Origin: Acetobacteraceae bacterium
Lineage (GTDB): Bacteria > Pseudomonadota > Alphaproteobacteria > Acetobacterales > Acetobacteraceae
Assembly (NCBI GenBank): GCA_027340195.1
Contig: DAHWNE010000029.1
Span: 1 to 8,797 of the forward strand
Reading direction: 5' to 3'
DNA length: 8,797 nucleotides
In this document: one piece after another, positions 1 through 8,188 of the stretch
Numbering within the stretch: the first letter of the stretch is position 1
Layout of the letters: each line of letters opens with the position of its first letter
Notes under the pieces: model-generated
What the model was told of the DNA's origin: nothing
What the model saw: the letters and a program-made list of their open reading frames with translations, nothing else
The model's database searches: none
Made by a program: the position numbers and the translations under genes

Positions 1-728
1 GCGTATTCGCCGAGGAAGAACAGCGCGAAGCTCATCGAGCTGTATTCCACGAAGAACCCGGCGACGATCTCCGATTCGCCCTCCGGCAGGTCGAACGGGG
101 ACCGGTTGGTCTCGGCCAGGGTGGAGATGAAGAAGATCACGAACATCGGGAATAGCGGGATGCAGAACCAGATGTGCCGCTGCGCCTCGACGATGGCGTT
201 CAGGTTCAGGCTGCCGGCCACCAGCAGCACCGAGACGATGACGAAGCCCATCGAGACCTCGTAGCTCACCATCTGCGCCGCCGAGCGCAGCGCGCCCAGG
301 AACGGGTATTTCGAGTTGCTCGCCCAGCCGGCGATGATGATGCCGTACACCCCCATCGAGCTGATCGCAAACAGATACAGAACCCCGACGTTGATATTGG
401 CGATCGCCCAGCCCGCGTTCACCGGGATCACCGCCCAGGCCAGCATCGCCAGACCGAAGGTGAGCATCGGTGCCAACAGGAACAGCGCGCGGTTGGCGCC
501 CGAGGGGATCACCGTCTCCTTGACGATCATCTTGAGCGCGTCGGCGAACGGCTGCAGCAGCCCGAACGGGCCGACCACATTGGGCCCGCGGCGCATCTGG
601 ATCGCCGCCAGCACCTTGCGCTCGGCATAGGTCAGGTAGGCGACCATGATGAGCAGCGGCACCAGCAGCGCCAGCGCCTCGGCGAACAGCAGGATCACAT
701 GGCCCGGCTCGGTCTGGAAGAACCCCAT
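1..728 (-). CDS. nuoH: NADH:quinone oxidoreductase subunit H (NuoH/ND1), C-terminus cut by window edge
   Basis: This is the membrane subunit of respiratory complex I that meets the peripheral arm and helps form the quinone chamber. My translation of the minus strand from ATG at 726-728 gives 242 codons of hydrophobic protein, out of roughly 340 usual for the family; the last third lies beyond position 1. Both ND1 signatures are present: [11 protein letters not shown] at about residues 56-66, and [15 protein letters not shown] at about 211-225, the acidic loop that lines the quinone entry. Membrane stretches are visible at about 11-33, 82-102, 113-135, 158-175 and 188-204. The start lies 5 bases after the nuoG stop. 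A GGAG ribosome site, formed by the last NuoG codon plus its stop, lies 8 bases upstream. The gene was translated by eye, and family identity is secure. Confidence 0.96.
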   Translation of the reverse strand, partial: MGFFQTEPGHVILLFAEALALLVPLLIMVAYLTYAERKVLAAIQMRRGPNVVGPFGLLQPFADALKMIVKETVIPSGANRALFLLAPMLTFGLAMLAWAVIPVNAGWAIANINVGVLYLFAISSMGVYGIIIAGWASNSKYPFLGALRSAAQMVSYEVSMGFVIVSVLLVAGSLNLNAIVEAQRHIWFCIPLFPMFVIFFISTLAETNRSPFDLPEGESEIVAGFFVEYSSMSFALFFLGEY

Positions 729-733
729 CGCGC

Positions 734-2773
734 TCACTCCGCCGCCGCGGCCAGCGGGGCCGCGAAGGTCGCGCTGCATTCGGCCATGGTGGGGCTGGCG
801 CGGCTGATCGGGTCGGTGCGGTAGTAATCCGGGATCGTCACCGCGAAGGGGGCGGACCCCAGCGCCGCCGCATCGCCGGGCGGCGGGGTGGGGTCGGTGC
901 ATCCGAAGCGCGGCAGGAAGCCGACCCGGCCGAACACCGGATTGGCCTGGTCGAGCTGCGCCCGCAGCGCGTCGAGGTCGTCGTAGGGGAGCGTGTGTCC
1001 CAGGGCGGCGCTGAGGGCGCGCAGGATCTTCCAATCCTCCCGCGCCTCCCCGGGCGGGAAGACGGCGCGCTGGCCGCGCTGGACCCGCCCCTCGGTGTTC
1101 ACATAGGTGGCGTCTTTCTCCGTGTAGGCGGCGCCGGGCAGGATGACATCCGCCCGCGCGGCGCCGGCATCGCCGTGATGGCCCTGATAGACCACGAACG
1201 TCGTGGCCGGGATGCGCCCGGCATCGATCGCGTCCGCCCCCAGCAGGAACAGCACATCGACCCCGCCCGCCACCATCTCGGCCGCCGTCTTGCCGCGCGG
1301 GCCCGGCACGAAGCCGAGGTCCAGCGCGCCGGTCATTCCGGCGGCGTGATGCAGCAGGTTGAACCCATGCCAGTCGGCGCGCAGCCCGCCCGCGCCCGCC
1401 GCCACCGCCCAGGCGGCGGCAAGCACCGCCGCGCCATCCGGCCGCGCGGTCGCGCCCGCGCCCAGGATCACCATCGGCTTGGCCGCGCCCGCCAGCAACG
1501 CGGCGCCGGCCGCGATCGCCTCCGGCCTATCGCCCAGATGGCGCGCCGGGTAGGTGAGCTCGGCCGCCGGGCCGACCAGCCCCACCGGACTCCCCGCCGC
1601 CAGCCAGCGCTTGCGGATGCGCGCGTTCAGCACCGGCGCCTCGCGCCGCGGGTTGGTGCCGATCAGCAGGATCGCGTCGGCCTCGTCGATGCCGGCGATG
1701 CCGCTGTTGAAGCAGTAGAAATCCCGTCGTTCCGTGGAGAGCTGCTCGCCGCGCTGGCGGCAATCCAGGTTGACCACGCCCAGCCGGCGCATCAGGTCGC
1801 GCAGCGCCAGCACCGATTCCGCGTCCACCAGATCGCCGGTGATGGCGCCGATCCGCTCCGGCCGCGCCGTGGCGAAGCGGTCCGCCACCGCGGCGAAGGC
1901 CTCATCCCACGATGCCGGGGCGAGCTTGCCGTCCCGCCGCACCCAGGGCCGATCCAGCCGCCGGCGCTTCAGCCCATCGACGGAGAAGCGGGATTTGTCG
2001 CCCAGCCACTCCTCGTTCACGTCGTCATTGAGGCGCGGTAGGATGCGCAGCACCTCGGGTCCGCGCGCATCGACGCGGATCGCCGCCCCCACCGCATCCA
2101 GCACATCGACGCTGTCGGTCTTGGAGAGCTCCCACGACCGCGCCACGAACGCATAGGGCTTGGAGGTCAGCGCGCCGACCGGGCAGAGATCGATGATGTT
2201 GCCCGACAGTTCGGAACCCAGCGCCTTTTCGACATAGGTGCCGACTTCCATGTTCTCGCCGCGGGCGGTGGCGCCGAGATCGGGCACGCCCGCCACTTCG
2301 GTGATGAAACGGATGCAGCGCGTGCAATGGATGCAGCGCGTCATCACCGTCTTCACCAGCGGGCCGAGGTTCTTGTCCTTCACCGCGCGCTTGTTTTCTT
2401 CGTAGCGGGACCGGCCGGCGCCGTAGCCGAGCGCCTGGTCCTGCAGGTCGCACTCCCCGCCCTGATCGCAGATCGGGCAATCCAGCGGGTGGTTGATGAG
2501 CAGGAACTCCATCACCCCGCGCCGCGCGTTGCGCACCATCGGGCTGTCGGTATGCACCACCATGCCCTCGGCGGCCGGCCAGGCGCAGGAGGCGATCGGC
2601 TTGGGCGGCGCCTTCTCGATCTCCACCAGGCACATGCGGCAATTGCCGGCGATCGAGAGGCGTTCGTGGTAGCAGAAGCGCGGGATTTCGATGCCGGCGG
2701 CCTCCGCCGCCTGCAGCACGGTCGCGCCGGCGGGGACCTCGACCTCGATGCCGTCGATGGTGAGCTTGGTCAT
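734..2773 (-). CDS. nuoG: NADH:quinone oxidoreductase subunit G (NuoG, 75-kDa type)
   Basis: NuoG is the large iron-sulfur subunit of the NADH-oxidising arm; it passes electrons from NuoE/NuoF towards NuoI and NuoB. The 679 residues match the alphaproteobacterial size. The N-terminal ferredoxin-like domain carries a 2Fe-2S cluster on C34, C45, C48 and C63. The next segment binds a 4Fe-4S cluster through H95, C99, C102 and C108 ([14 protein letters not shown]). A second 4Fe-4S site uses C147, C150, C153 and C197 (CIHCTRC and CPVG). From about residue 220 onward is the degenerate molybdopterin-oxidoreductase-like domain, which holds no cofactor in this family. The extra CxxCxxxC set that binds cluster N7 in E. 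coli and Thermus is absent, as is normal for the mitochondrial/alphaproteobacterial type. The start ATG is 3 bases after the nuoF stop, with GGAG 6 bases ahead. The tail ([17 protein letters not shown]) is typical. Confidence 0.98.
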   Translation of the reverse strand: MTKLTIDGIEVEVPAGATVLQAAEAAGIEIPRFCYHERLSIAGNCRMCLVEIEKAPPKPIASCAWPAAEGMVVHTDSPMVRNARRGVMEFLLINHPLDCPICDQGGECDLQDQALGYGAGRSRYEENKRAVKDKNLGPLVKTVMTRCIHCTRCIRFITEVAGVPDLGATARGENMEVGTYVEKALGSELSGNIIDLCPVGALTSKPYAFVARSWELSKTDSVDVLDAVGAAIRVDARGPEVLRILPRLNDDVNEEWLGDKSRFSVDGLKRRRLDRPWVRRDGKLAPASWDEAFAAVADRFATARPERIGAITGDLVDAESVLALRDLMRRLGVVNLDCRQRGEQLSTERRDFYCFNSGIAGIDEADAILLIGTNPRREAPVLNARIRKRWLAAGSPVGLVGPAAELTYPARHLGDRPEAIAAGAALLAGAAKPMVILGAGATARPDGAAVLAAAWAVAAGAGGLRADWHGFNLLHHAAGMTGALDLGFVPGPRGKTAAEMVAGGVDVLFLLGADAIDAGRIPATTFVVYQGHHGDAGAARADVILPGAAYTEKDATYVNTEGRVQRGQRAVFPPGEAREDWKILRALSAALGHTLPYDDLDALRAQLDQANPVFGRVGFLPRFGCTDPTPPPGDAAALGSAPFAVTIPDYYRTDPISRASPTMAECSATFAAPLAAAAE

Positions 2774-2776
2774 CTC

Positions 2777-4072
2777 CTACTCCGCCGCCATCGGCATCGC
2801 TTGCCGCGCCTGATACGCCGCGATTCGCGCTTCCATCACCGGGCGGAAATGCCGGATCAACCCCTGGATCGGCCAGGCCGCGGCATCGCCCAGCGCGCAG
2901 ATCGTGTGGCCTTCCACCTGCCGCGTCACCTGCTCCAGCGTGTCGATCTCCTCCGGGTCCGCGCGGCCCTCGACCATCCGGTTCATCACCCGCATCATCC
3001 AGCCGGTTCCCTCGCGGCACGGGGTGCATTGGCCGCAGCTCTCGTGCTTGTAGAACTGGCTGAGGCGCGCGATGGCGCGGATGATGTCGGTGGATTGGTC
3101 CATCACGATCACCGCCGCGGTGCCGAGACCCGAGCGCACCTCGCGCAGACTGTCGAAATCCATCAGCACCGAATCGCAGACCGATTTCGGGATCACCGGC
3201 ACCGAGGCCCCGCCCGGGATCACCGCCAGCAGATTGTCCCACCCCCCGCGCACGCCGCCGGCATAGCGGTCGATCAGCTCGCGCATCGGGATGCCGAGCT
3301 CCTCCTCCACGTTGCAGGGCTTGTTCACGTGACCCGAGATGCAGAACACCTTGGTCCCGGTGTTGTTCTTCCGTCCCAGCCCGGCGAACCAGGCCGCCCC
3401 CCGGCGCAGGATGGTCGGCGCCACGGCGATGCTTTCGACGTTGTTCACCGTGGTCGGGCAGCCGTAGAGCCCCATCGCCGCGGGGAAGGGCGGCTTCATC
3501 CGCGGCATCCCCTTCTTGCCTTCCAGGCTTTCCAGCAGCGCGGTTTCTTCCCCGCAGATATACGCCCCGGCGCCACGATGCAGGAAGACATCGCAATCAT
3601 AGCCCGACCCGCAGGCATTCTTGCCGATCAGCCCGGCGGCGTAGGCCTCGGCGATCGCGGCATCCAGCACCTTCGCCTCGTTGGCGAACTCGCCGCGGAT
3701 GTAGATATAGGCCGCGCTCGCGCCCATCGCGAAGCAGGCGATCAGGCAGCCCTCGATCAGCTTGTGCGGGTCGTGGCGGATGATGTCGCGGTCCTTGCAG
3801 GTGCCGGGCTCGCTCTCGTCGGCGTTCACCGCCAGATAGCCCGGCCGCCCGTCCGATTGTTTCGGCATGAACGACCATTTGAGGCCGGTGGGAAAGCCCG
3901 CGCCGCCGCGCCCGCGCAGGCCGGAGGCTTTCATCTCCTCGACGATCGCCTCCCGTCCGCGCGCCAGGATGTCCTTGGTGCCGTCCCAATCCCCGCGCCG
4001 CCGCGCCGCCGCCAGCCGCCAGTCGTGCAGGCCATAGAGATTGGTGAAAATCCGGTCCCGATCAGCCAGCAT
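2777..4072 (-). CDS. nuoF: NADH:quinone oxidoreductase subunit F (NuoF, NADH- and FMN-binding)
   Basis: NuoF is the entry point of complex I: it binds NADH and FMN and holds 4Fe-4S cluster N3. I use ATG at 4070-4072, giving 431 residues beginning [14 protein letters not shown], which matches the usual alphaproteobacterial N-terminus and length. A longer in-frame start at 4099 would add nine residues (MPLRRGNRP) unlike the family. The chosen start also has a GGGGGA ribosome site 8 bases upstream (4081-4086). Visible motifs are the glycine-rich nucleotide site [10 protein letters not shown] (54-63), [11 protein letters not shown] (86-96), [10 protein letters not shown] (168-177), and N3 ligands C346, C349, C352 (CGQCTPC) and C392. 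The gene overlaps the end of nuoE by 11 bases, suggesting translational coupling, and ends 3 bases before nuoG. Confidence 0.97.
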   Translation of the reverse strand: MLADRDRIFTNLYGLHDWRLAAARRRGDWDGTKDILARGREAIVEEMKASGLRGRGGAGFPTGLKWSFMPKQSDGRPGYLAVNADESEPGTCKDRDIIRHDPHKLIEGCLIACFAMGASAAYIYIRGEFANEAKVLDAAIAEAYAAGLIGKNACGSGYDCDVFLHRGAGAYICGEETALLESLEGKKGMPRMKPPFPAAMGLYGCPTTVNNVESIAVAPTILRRGAAWFAGLGRKNNTGTKVFCISGHVNKPCNVEEELGIPMRELIDRYAGGVRGGWDNLLAVIPGGASVPVIPKSVCDSVLMDFDSLREVRSGLGTAAVIVMDQSTDIIRAIARLSQFYKHESCGQCTPCREGTGWMMRVMNRMVEGRADPEEIDTLEQVTRQVEGHTICALGDAAAWPIQGLIRHFRPVMEARIAAYQARQAMPMAAE

Positions 4073-4742
4073 CGGCCTGTTCCCCCGGCGCAAAGGCAAG
4101 CGTGGTCAAGGTCATCGGTCCGCCTTCGGGCGCCGAGGCCTGCCGTCCGGCCATCGAGCCCGCCGGCGGCGGCGTGCCGTCGCGCAGTGCCGCGAGCAGG
4201 GCGCGGGTCCGATCGGCGTCCATGTCCTCGTAGAAATCGTCGTTCACCTGCAGGATCGGCGCGTTGACGCAGGCACCGACGCATTCCACCTCGGTCATGG
4301 TGAACATCCCGTCGGCGCTGGTCTCGCCCCAGCCCTCGATGCCGGTCGCTTCCCGGCAGGCCGCCACCACCGCGTCCGACCCGCGCAGCCAGCACGGGGT
4401 GGTGGTGCAGAGTTGCAGATGCCACTTCCCGATCGGGCGCAGGTTGAACATCAGATAGAAGGTGGCGACCTCGAAGACGCGGATCGGCGGCATGGCGAGG
4501 CGGGCGGCCACCGCCTCCATCCCCGCCCGCGGCACCCAGGCGCTGCCGGTGGTCCGCTTCATCTGCTTCTGCACCACATAGAGCAGCGGGATCACCGCGC
4601 TTGCCTGCCGTCCGGGCGGGTATTTGGCCAGATGCACCGCGATCTCGGCCTCGCTCTCGGCGTCGAAGGCGAATTGCGCGGGCTGCCAGGGCTCCTGGCC
4701 CGGGGGAAACTCGCCAGGGGAAACGTCTGAAGCGTCGGTCAT
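4062..4742 (-). CDS. nuoE: NADH:quinone oxidoreductase subunit E (NuoE, 24-kDa type)
   Basis: NuoE is the thioredoxin-fold partner of NuoF in the NADH dehydrogenase arm and carries 2Fe-2S cluster N1a. In the 226 residues, the helical N-terminal part covers about 25-95 ([15 protein letters not shown] and [11 protein letters not shown] are recognisable). The cluster ligands are C112 and C117 (CTTTPC), then C154 and C158 (CVGAC). Residues about 190-226 form a Pro/Ala/Gly-rich tail without recognisable fold; alphaproteobacterial NuoE proteins often carry such variable tails. The ATG is 4 bases after the nuoD stop, and an AGG-containing ribosome site overlaps that stop. The final codons overlap the start of nuoF and contain the nuoF ribosome site, so the tail region has a double use. 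Confidence 0.97.
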   Translation of the reverse strand: MTDASDVSPGEFPPGQEPWQPAQFAFDAESEAEIAVHLAKYPPGRQASAVIPLLYVVQKQMKRTTGSAWVPRAGMEAVAARLAMPPIRVFEVATFYLMFNLRPIGKWHLQLCTTTPCWLRGSDAVVAACREATGIEGWGETSADGMFTMTEVECVGACVNAPILQVNDDFYEDMDADRTRALLAALRDGTPPPAGSMAGRQASAPEGGPMTLTTLAFAPGEQADAG

Positions 4743-4746
4743 GCGC

Positions 4747-5958
4747 CTACCTGTCGATCTCGCCGAAGACGATGTCCACCGAACCGATGATCGCCACCGC
4801 GTCGGCCAGCATGTGCCGCTTCGCCAGGTGTTCCATCGCCTGGAGGAACGCGAACCCGGTCGGGCGGATCTTGCAGCGATACGGCTTGTTGGTTCCGTCG
4901 GCCACCAGATAGACGCCGAACTCGCCCTTCGGGCTTTCGGTCGCGGTGTAGGTGGCTCCCGCCGGGACGTGGAAGCCCTCGGTATACAGCTTGAAGTGAT
5001 GGATCAGCGCTTCCATCGACCGCTTCATCTCGCGCCGCGGCGGCGGCGAGATCTTGTTGTCTTGCAGCTTGATCGGGCCTTCCGGCATCTTCGCCAGGCA
5101 CTGGCGGATGATCTTCACGCTCTCGCGCATTTCCATCAGCCGCACCAGATAGCGGTCGTAGCAATCGCCGTTGCGACCCACCGGCACCTGGAAGTCCACT
5201 TCCGCGTATTTGTCGTAGGGCTGGGCCCGGCGCAAATCCCACGGAACGCCGGAGGCGCGCAGCGGCGGCCCGCTCCAGCCCCAGGCCAGCGCATCCTCCG
5301 GCGTCATCACGCCGATATCCACCGTTCGCTGCTTCCAGATCCGGTTCGCCGTCAGCAGCCCCTCGAGCTCGTCGATGAAGTTCGGGAACCGCTCGGTCCA
5401 TTCGCCGATCCGGTCGGCAAGTCCCGCCGGCAGGTCGCGGCTGACCCCGCCCGGGCGATAGTAATTCGCGTGCAGTCGGGCGCCGGAGGCCGCCTCGTGG
5501 AACTCCATCAGCTTCTCGCGTTCCTCGAAGCCCCACAGCGGCGGCGTGATCGCGCCGACGTCCAGCGCATAGGTGGTAAGATTGAGCAGATGGTTCAGCA
5601 CCCGGGTGATCTCGGCGAACAGGGTGCGAATCCATTGCGCGCGCTCCGGCGCGGTCACGCCGAGCAGCTTTTCCACCGCCAGTACGAACGTGTGCTCCTC
5701 GCACATCGGCGAGACGTAATCGAGCCGGTCGAAATACGGCACGTTCTGCACATAGGTGCGGTATTCCATCAGCTTCTCGGTGCCGCGATGCAGCAGGCCG
5801 ATATGCGGGTCGGCGCGCTCCACCACCTCGCCGTCCATCTCCAGGATCAGCCGCAGCACGCCATGCGCGGCCGGGTGCTGGGGACCGAAATTGATCGCGT
5901 GGCTGTCGATCTCCACCGTCCTGGTGGCGCCGGGCTCGGGAACCGTGGTCTCGCTCAT
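4747..5958 (-). CDS. nuoD: NADH:quinone oxidoreductase subunit D (NuoD, 49-kDa type)
   Basis: NuoD is the hydrogenase-derived subunit that, with NuoB, builds the quinone-reduction site of complex I. The 403-residue length is standard for an unfused Nuo[12 protein letters not shown] (23-33) supplies the histidine loop (H28, H32). Y81 in RLDYVSPM lies 49 residues after H32, the same spacing as the paired His and Tyr that contact ubiquinone in characterised complex I. Other family blocks are [15 protein letters not shown] (55-69), the RVLNHLLNL stretch and the C-terminal [11 protein letters not shown]. The cysteine pairs that bind nickel in hydrogenases are absent, as expected. The ATG lies 4 bases beyond the nuoC stop, with a strong AAGGAG 7 bases upstream that includes the last NuoC codons. 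Confidence 0.98.
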   Translation of the reverse strand: MSETTVPEPGATRTVEIDSHAINFGPQHPAAHGVLRLILEMDGEVVERADPHIGLLHRGTEKLMEYRTYVQNVPYFDRLDYVSPMCEEHTFVLAVEKLLGVTAPERAQWIRTLFAEITRVLNHLLNLTTYALDVGAITPPLWGFEEREKLMEFHEAASGARLHANYYRPGGVSRDLPAGLADRIGEWTERFPNFIDELEGLLTANRIWKQRTVDIGVMTPEDALAWGWSGPPLRASGVPWDLRRAQPYDKYAEVDFQVPVGRNGDCYDRYLVRLMEMRESVKIIRQCLAKMPEGPIKLQDNKISPPPRREMKRSMEALIHHFKLYTEGFHVPAGATYTATESPKGEFGVYLVADGTNKPYRCKIRPTGFAFLQAMEHLAKRHMLADAVAIIGSVDIVFGEIDR

Positions 5959-5962
5959 CGGC

Positions 5963-6577
5963 TCACTCCTTGCCCGCCCGGGTCCGGTGCAGCTTCTCGT
6001 CGCCCGGCAGGGTGGTGACCCCTTCCCAGGGCGAGATGAAATCGAAGCTGCGCCAATCCTGCGCCAGTTGGACGGGTTCGTAGACCACCTGCTTGCGCTC
6101 CTCGTCGTAGCGGGTTTCCACGTAGCCGGTCAGCGGGAAATCCTTGCGCAGCGGATGCCCCTCGAAGCCGTAATCGGTCAGGATGCGGCACAGATCGGGC
6201 TGGCCGGCGAAGGTGATGCCGAACAGATCCCACGCCTCCCGCTCCCACCAGGTCGCGGCCGGCCAGAGCGTGTGGACCGACGGCACCGGCGTGGTCTCGT
6301 CGGTGCGGACGATCACCCGCAGGCGCCGGTTGAGCGCGACCGAGAGAAGATTGTACACCACGTCGAACCGCTCCGCCCGGTCGGGCCAGTCGACGCCGCA
6401 GATATCCATCACCTGCGCCATCGCGAAGCGCGGATCGTCGCGCAGGGTACGCATCGCCCCCAGCAGCGTCTCGCGCGCCGCATCGACCACGTATTCCCCG
6501 CCTTCCAGGCGCGGGTCCGACAGCCCGGGCACCTCGGCCAGGGCAGCGAGCATCGGGTCCGGCGCGTCCTCAGCCAC
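5963..6577 (-). CDS. nuoC: NADH:quinone oxidoreductase subunit C (NuoC, 30-kDa type)
   Basis: NuoC is a cofactor-free subunit of the connecting module, packed against NuoD and NuoB. I chose GTG at 6575-6577 (204 residues, starting [11 protein letters not shown]), which overlaps the nuoB stop by 8 bases. A weak GGGA lies 10 bases upstream. ATG at 6551-6553 (196 residues) is a real alternative. A start at 6673 would overlap nuoB by about 100 bases with an arginine-rich, non-family N-terminus, so I reject it. The family signature [11 protein letters not shown] lies at about 111-121, followed by [19 protein letters not shown]. Within the signature, the usual GHPDLRR reads GQPDLCR (Q126, C130). 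The stop overlaps the nuoD ribosome site. Identity is certain; the exact start is not. Confidence 0.93.
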   Translation of the reverse strand: MAEDAPDPMLAALAEVPGLSDPRLEGGEYVVDAARETLLGAMRTLRDDPRFAMAQVMDICGVDWPDRAERFDVVYNLLSVALNRRLRVIVRTDETTPVPSVHTLWPAATWWEREAWDLFGITFAGQPDLCRILTDYGFEGHPLRKDFPLTGYVETRYDEERKQVVYEPVQLAQDWRSFDFISPWEGVTTLPGDEKLHRTRAGKE

Positions 6578-7121
6578 GAAGAATGGTTCCCGTGCGGCGG
6601 ATCTTCTTCTGGAGCTGCATGATCCCGTACACCAGCGCCTCCGCGGTCGGCGGGCAGCCCGGCACATAGACATCGACCGGCACGATCCGGTCGCAGCCGC
6701 GCACCACCGAATAAGAGAAATGATAATACCCGCCGCCGTTGGCGCAGCTGCCCATGCTGATGACCCAGCGCGGCTCGGGCATCTGGTCGTAGACCTTGCG
6801 CAGCGCCGGGGCCATTTTGTTGGTCAGCGTGCCGGCGACGATCATCACGTCCGACTGGCGCGGGCTGGCGCGCGGAATGATCCCGAACCGATCGAGGTCG
6901 TAGCGCGGCATGTAGGCGTGGATCATCTCGACGGCGCAGCAGGCCAGGCCGAAGGTCATCGGCCATAGGCTGCCGGTGCGGGCCCAGTTCACCACCTTGT
7001 CGATATTGGCGACGATGAAGCCGCGATCGGCGATCTCGCCGGTGATGCCCTTCACCACCGCATCCTGCTCGGGGCCCGGGGGCAGGGGGTCGCGGTTCCA
7101 GGCGATGGCGGTCTGGCTCAT
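6570..7121 (-). CDS. nuoB: NADH:quinone oxidoreductase subunit B (NuoB, PSST type)
   Basis: NuoB holds cluster N2, the last iron-sulfur centre before quinone, and sits at the join of the peripheral and membrane arms. The 183 residues show all four N2 ligands: the adjacent pair C61-C62 in [12 protein letters not shown]126 in [12 protein letters not shown], and C156 in [12 protein letters not shown]. The basic segment [19 protein letters not shown] (71-89) is the conserved loop near the quinone site. The ATG at 7119-7121 is 4 bases after the nuoA stop, with GGGAG 7 bases upstream made from the last NuoA codons. The 3' end overlaps the likely nuoC start by 8 bases. Confidence 0.98.
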   Translation of the reverse strand: MSQTAIAWNRDPLPPGPEQDAVVKGITGEIADRGFIVANIDKVVNWARTGSLWPMTFGLACCAVEMIHAYMPRYDLDRFGIIPRASPRQSDVMIVAGTLTNKMAPALRKVYDQMPEPRWVISMGSCANGGGYYHFSYSVVRGCDRIVPVDVYVPGCPPTAEALVYGIMQLQKKIRRTGTILRG

Positions 7122-7125
7122 GCGC

Positions 7126-7491
7126 TCACTCCCATTCCAGCGCGCCCTTGCACCATTCGTAGATGAATCCGGCCGTCAGCACGCCGAGGAATCCCATCAT
7201 CGAGAGGAAGCCGAACAGCCGCGTCGCCCCCAGCGTGATCGCCCAGGGAAACAGGAACGCCACTTCCAGATCGAAGATGATGAACAGGATCGCCACCAGA
7301 TAATAGCGTACGTCGAAGCGGCGGCGGGCGTCATCGAACGCCTCGAACCCGCATTCATACGCGGACAGCTTCTCGGCATAGGGCTTCTGGCGGGCGGCGA
7401 GCAGCGATCCGCCGACCATCGCGACCGCGATCACCGCGGCAATCACCAGGAACACCAGCACCGGCAGGTAGGCGGGCAGGACGTATGGCAT
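7126..7491 (-). CDS. nuoA: NADH:quinone oxidoreductase subunit A (NuoA/ND3)
   Basis: NuoA is a small membrane subunit of complex I whose first loop lies over the quinone cavity. The 121 residues show three membrane helices at about 7-32, 62-84 and 93-112. The TM1-TM2 loop carries the ND3 hallmark [12 protein letters not shown] with C47, the residue used as an active/deactive sensor in mitochondrial ND3. The second helix holds the conserved acidic pair D74 and E76 in [11 protein letters not shown]. The ATG at 7489-7491 is preceded by a purine-rich AGGAAGGGG, ending 6 bases upstream. It is the first gene of the operon and lies 96 bases after the tRNA-Asp gene, in the same direction. Confidence 0.97.
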   Translation of the reverse strand: MPYVLPAYLPVLVFLVIAAVIAVAMVGGSLLAARQKPYAEKLSAYECGFEAFDDARRRFDVRYYLVAILFIIFDLEVAFLFPWAITLGATRLFGFLSMMGFLGVLTAGFIYEWCKGALEWE

Positions 7492-7587
7492 GAGGGACCC
7501 CTTCCTGACGGCCGAGCTTACCCCGGACCGTTGTGCACCGCCACATCCCGTGTTGGCGGGAGGGGAGGGCGCGGGCAGGGGGACCGC
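7492..7587 (-). promoter_or_regulatory. Leader between tRNA-Asp and nuoA, with a hairpin
   Basis: These 96 bases separate the tRNA CCA end from the nuoA start. An imperfect inverted repeat at 7538-7559 (CCGCC plus ACA pairing with TGT and GGCGG, one bulged T, 5-base loop) could fold in RNA from this strand. No T run follows it in the direction of transcription, so it is not a convincing intrinsic terminator. I see no good -35/-10 pair here; TAAGCT at about 7516-7521 could be a weak -10, but nothing like TTGACA lies 16-18 bases before it. The segment may act as a tRNA 3' trailer, an RNA-processing spacer or a weak promoter. Confidence 0.4.
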
Positions 7588-7664
<77 letters not shown>

Positions 7665-7676
7665 AGCAGCGGGGGG

Positions 7677-7705
7677 CGTGTAGGCGCCGGGGTCCGGGGC
7701 GTCAA
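7677..7705 (-). promoter_or_regulatory. Sigma-70-type promoter for tRNA-Asp (possibly also nuo)
   Basis: On the minus strand, CTTGACG places a -35 element TTGACG at 7700-7705. After exactly 17 bases comes TACACG at 7677-7682, a plausible -10 (T, A and the fourth A match consensus). The -10 ends 12 bases before the first tRNA base, a usual distance for a short processed 5' leader. The CTTGAC -35 with a loose -10 is common for housekeeping promoters in alphaproteobacteria. This was read by eye, and no transcription data support it. Confidence 0.65.
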
Positions 7706-7821
7706 GGCGGGGCCGTTCCGGCAGACAATCAATGGGGCTTTTCCGGCCGCCATCCCGCGTTCGGCCGCCGCGACAGGATCGCTCCATGTCGCCAGCCCCT
7801 ACCGCTCCACACAGATCAGCA

Positions 7822-7850
7822 TTGCGATTTTGTCATTGAGCGCGTATTGT
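7822..7850 (+). promoter_or_regulatory. Candidate promoter for the cold-shock gene
   Basis: TTGCGA at 7822-7827 and TATTGT at 7845-7850 are separated by 17 bases in an unusually AT-rich patch of this GC-rich window. TATTGT matches four of six consensus positions. Transcription would begin near 7857, leaving a leader of about 105 bases before the ATG at 7962; long leaders are typical of cspA-type genes. The 116 bases between this site and the tRNA promoter (7706-7821) hold nothing I can name. Confidence 0.5.
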
Positions 7851-7882
7851 CCTTGCTGACGGTTCGTCCCGCCCGCGCAGAA

Positions 7883-7931
7883 CGGGGGGTGACCCGTCGG
7901 GGAAACCTGCGAACACCCCCCGATCGGGGTG
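7883..7931 (+). promoter_or_regulatory. Structured 5' leader of the cold-shock gene, with competing stems
   Basis: A perfect 9-bp stem can form between 7883-7891 (CGGGGGGTG) and 7914-7922 (CACCCCCCG) around a 22-base loop. The same 3' arm can instead pair forward: CACCCC at 7914-7919 with GGGGTG at 7926-7931. The 12-base perfect palindrome CCCCGATCGGGG (7918-7929) lies within this second fold. The two folds exclude each other. The ribosome site (AAAGG, 7947-7951) is just downstream and not directly in either stem. E. coli cspA mRNA is known to switch leader structure with temperature; a similar role here is an inference. The palindrome could equally be a DNA-binding site. Confidence 0.4.
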
Positions 7932-7961
7932 GCGTTCCGTAAGAAGAAAGGCAACACGTCG

Positions 7962-8171
7962 ATGCCCAGGGGCACCGTCAAGTGGTTCAACCCGACCAAG
8001 GGATACGGGTTCATCGCGCCGGATACCGGCGGCAAGGACATCTTCGTTCATATCAGCGCGGTGCAGAAAGCCGGGTTGCGCACGCTCAACGAAGGACAGA
8101 AGCTGGGCTTCGAGATCGAGCAGCAGCAGAACGGCCGCTCGGCCGCGGTCAACCTGGCCACCGGGGACTGA
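7962..8171 (+). CDS. Cold-shock domain protein (CspA family)
   Basis: This is a single cold-shock domain of 69 residues, a small OB-fold protein that binds single-stranded RNA or DNA and keeps mRNA unfolded. It begins MPRGTVKWFNPTKGYGFI. The RNA-binding motifs are RNP1 (KGYGFI, 13-18) and RNP2 (DIFVH, 26-30), with the aromatic surface W8, F9, Y15, F17, F28 and H30 all present. The end GRSAAVNLATGD is typical. I chose ATG at 7962 because the family begins M-x-x-GTVKWFN; an in-frame GTG at 7929 would add MAFRKKKGNTS and has no good ribosome site. An AAAGG site lies 10 bases upstream of the ATG. Whether this copy is cold-induced cannot be told from the coding sequence. Confidence 0.95.
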   Translation: MPRGTVKWFNPTKGYGFIAPDTGGKDIFVHISAVQKAGLRTLNEGQKLGFEIEQQQNGRSAAVNLATGD

Positions 8172-8188
8172 CCCGCTCCGGTCCGGCC

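Noticed and set aside
2089..2163. Absence of N7 cluster cysteines in NuoG, as possible loss of function
   Set aside because: This cluster is missing in mitochondrial and alphaproteobacterial 75-kDa subunits as a rule; all other ligands are intact.
4073..4099. Upstream start for nuoF adding MPLRRGNRP
   Set aside because: The extension is unlike family N-termini, and the internal ATG at 4072 has a good ribosome site and gives the standard 431-residue protein.
2327..4267. A 646-codon open frame on the plus strand, opposite nuoG, nuoF and nuoE
   Set aside because: It is antisense to three certain genes. Its composition is rich in Arg, His, Ala and Asp with no domain, as expected from third-position G/C bias making long open shadows.
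4624..6018. A 464-codon plus-strand frame opposite nuoD, and similar long frames opposite nuoG, nuoC and nuoB
   Set aside because: These are mirror frames of conserved complex I genes, without family motifs or ribosome sites of note.
6578..6673. Upstream start for nuoC deep inside nuoB
   Set aside because: The added 32 residues are arginine-rich and lie wholly within the nuoB coding sequence.
7538..7559. The hairpin after tRNA-Asp as an intrinsic terminator
   Set aside because: The stem has a bulge and is not followed by a T run in the direction of transcription; it is kept only as a possible leader structure.
7786..7839. A 17-codon plus-strand frame (ATG at 7786 to TGA) as a leader peptide
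   Set aside because: It overlaps the candidate cold-shock promoter, so it would lie upstream of that transcript, and it has no clear ribosome site.
7929..7961. GTG start extending the cold-shock protein by MAFRKKKGNTS
   Set aside because: The family starts at the later ATG, and the GTG has C-rich sequence rather than a ribosome site before it.
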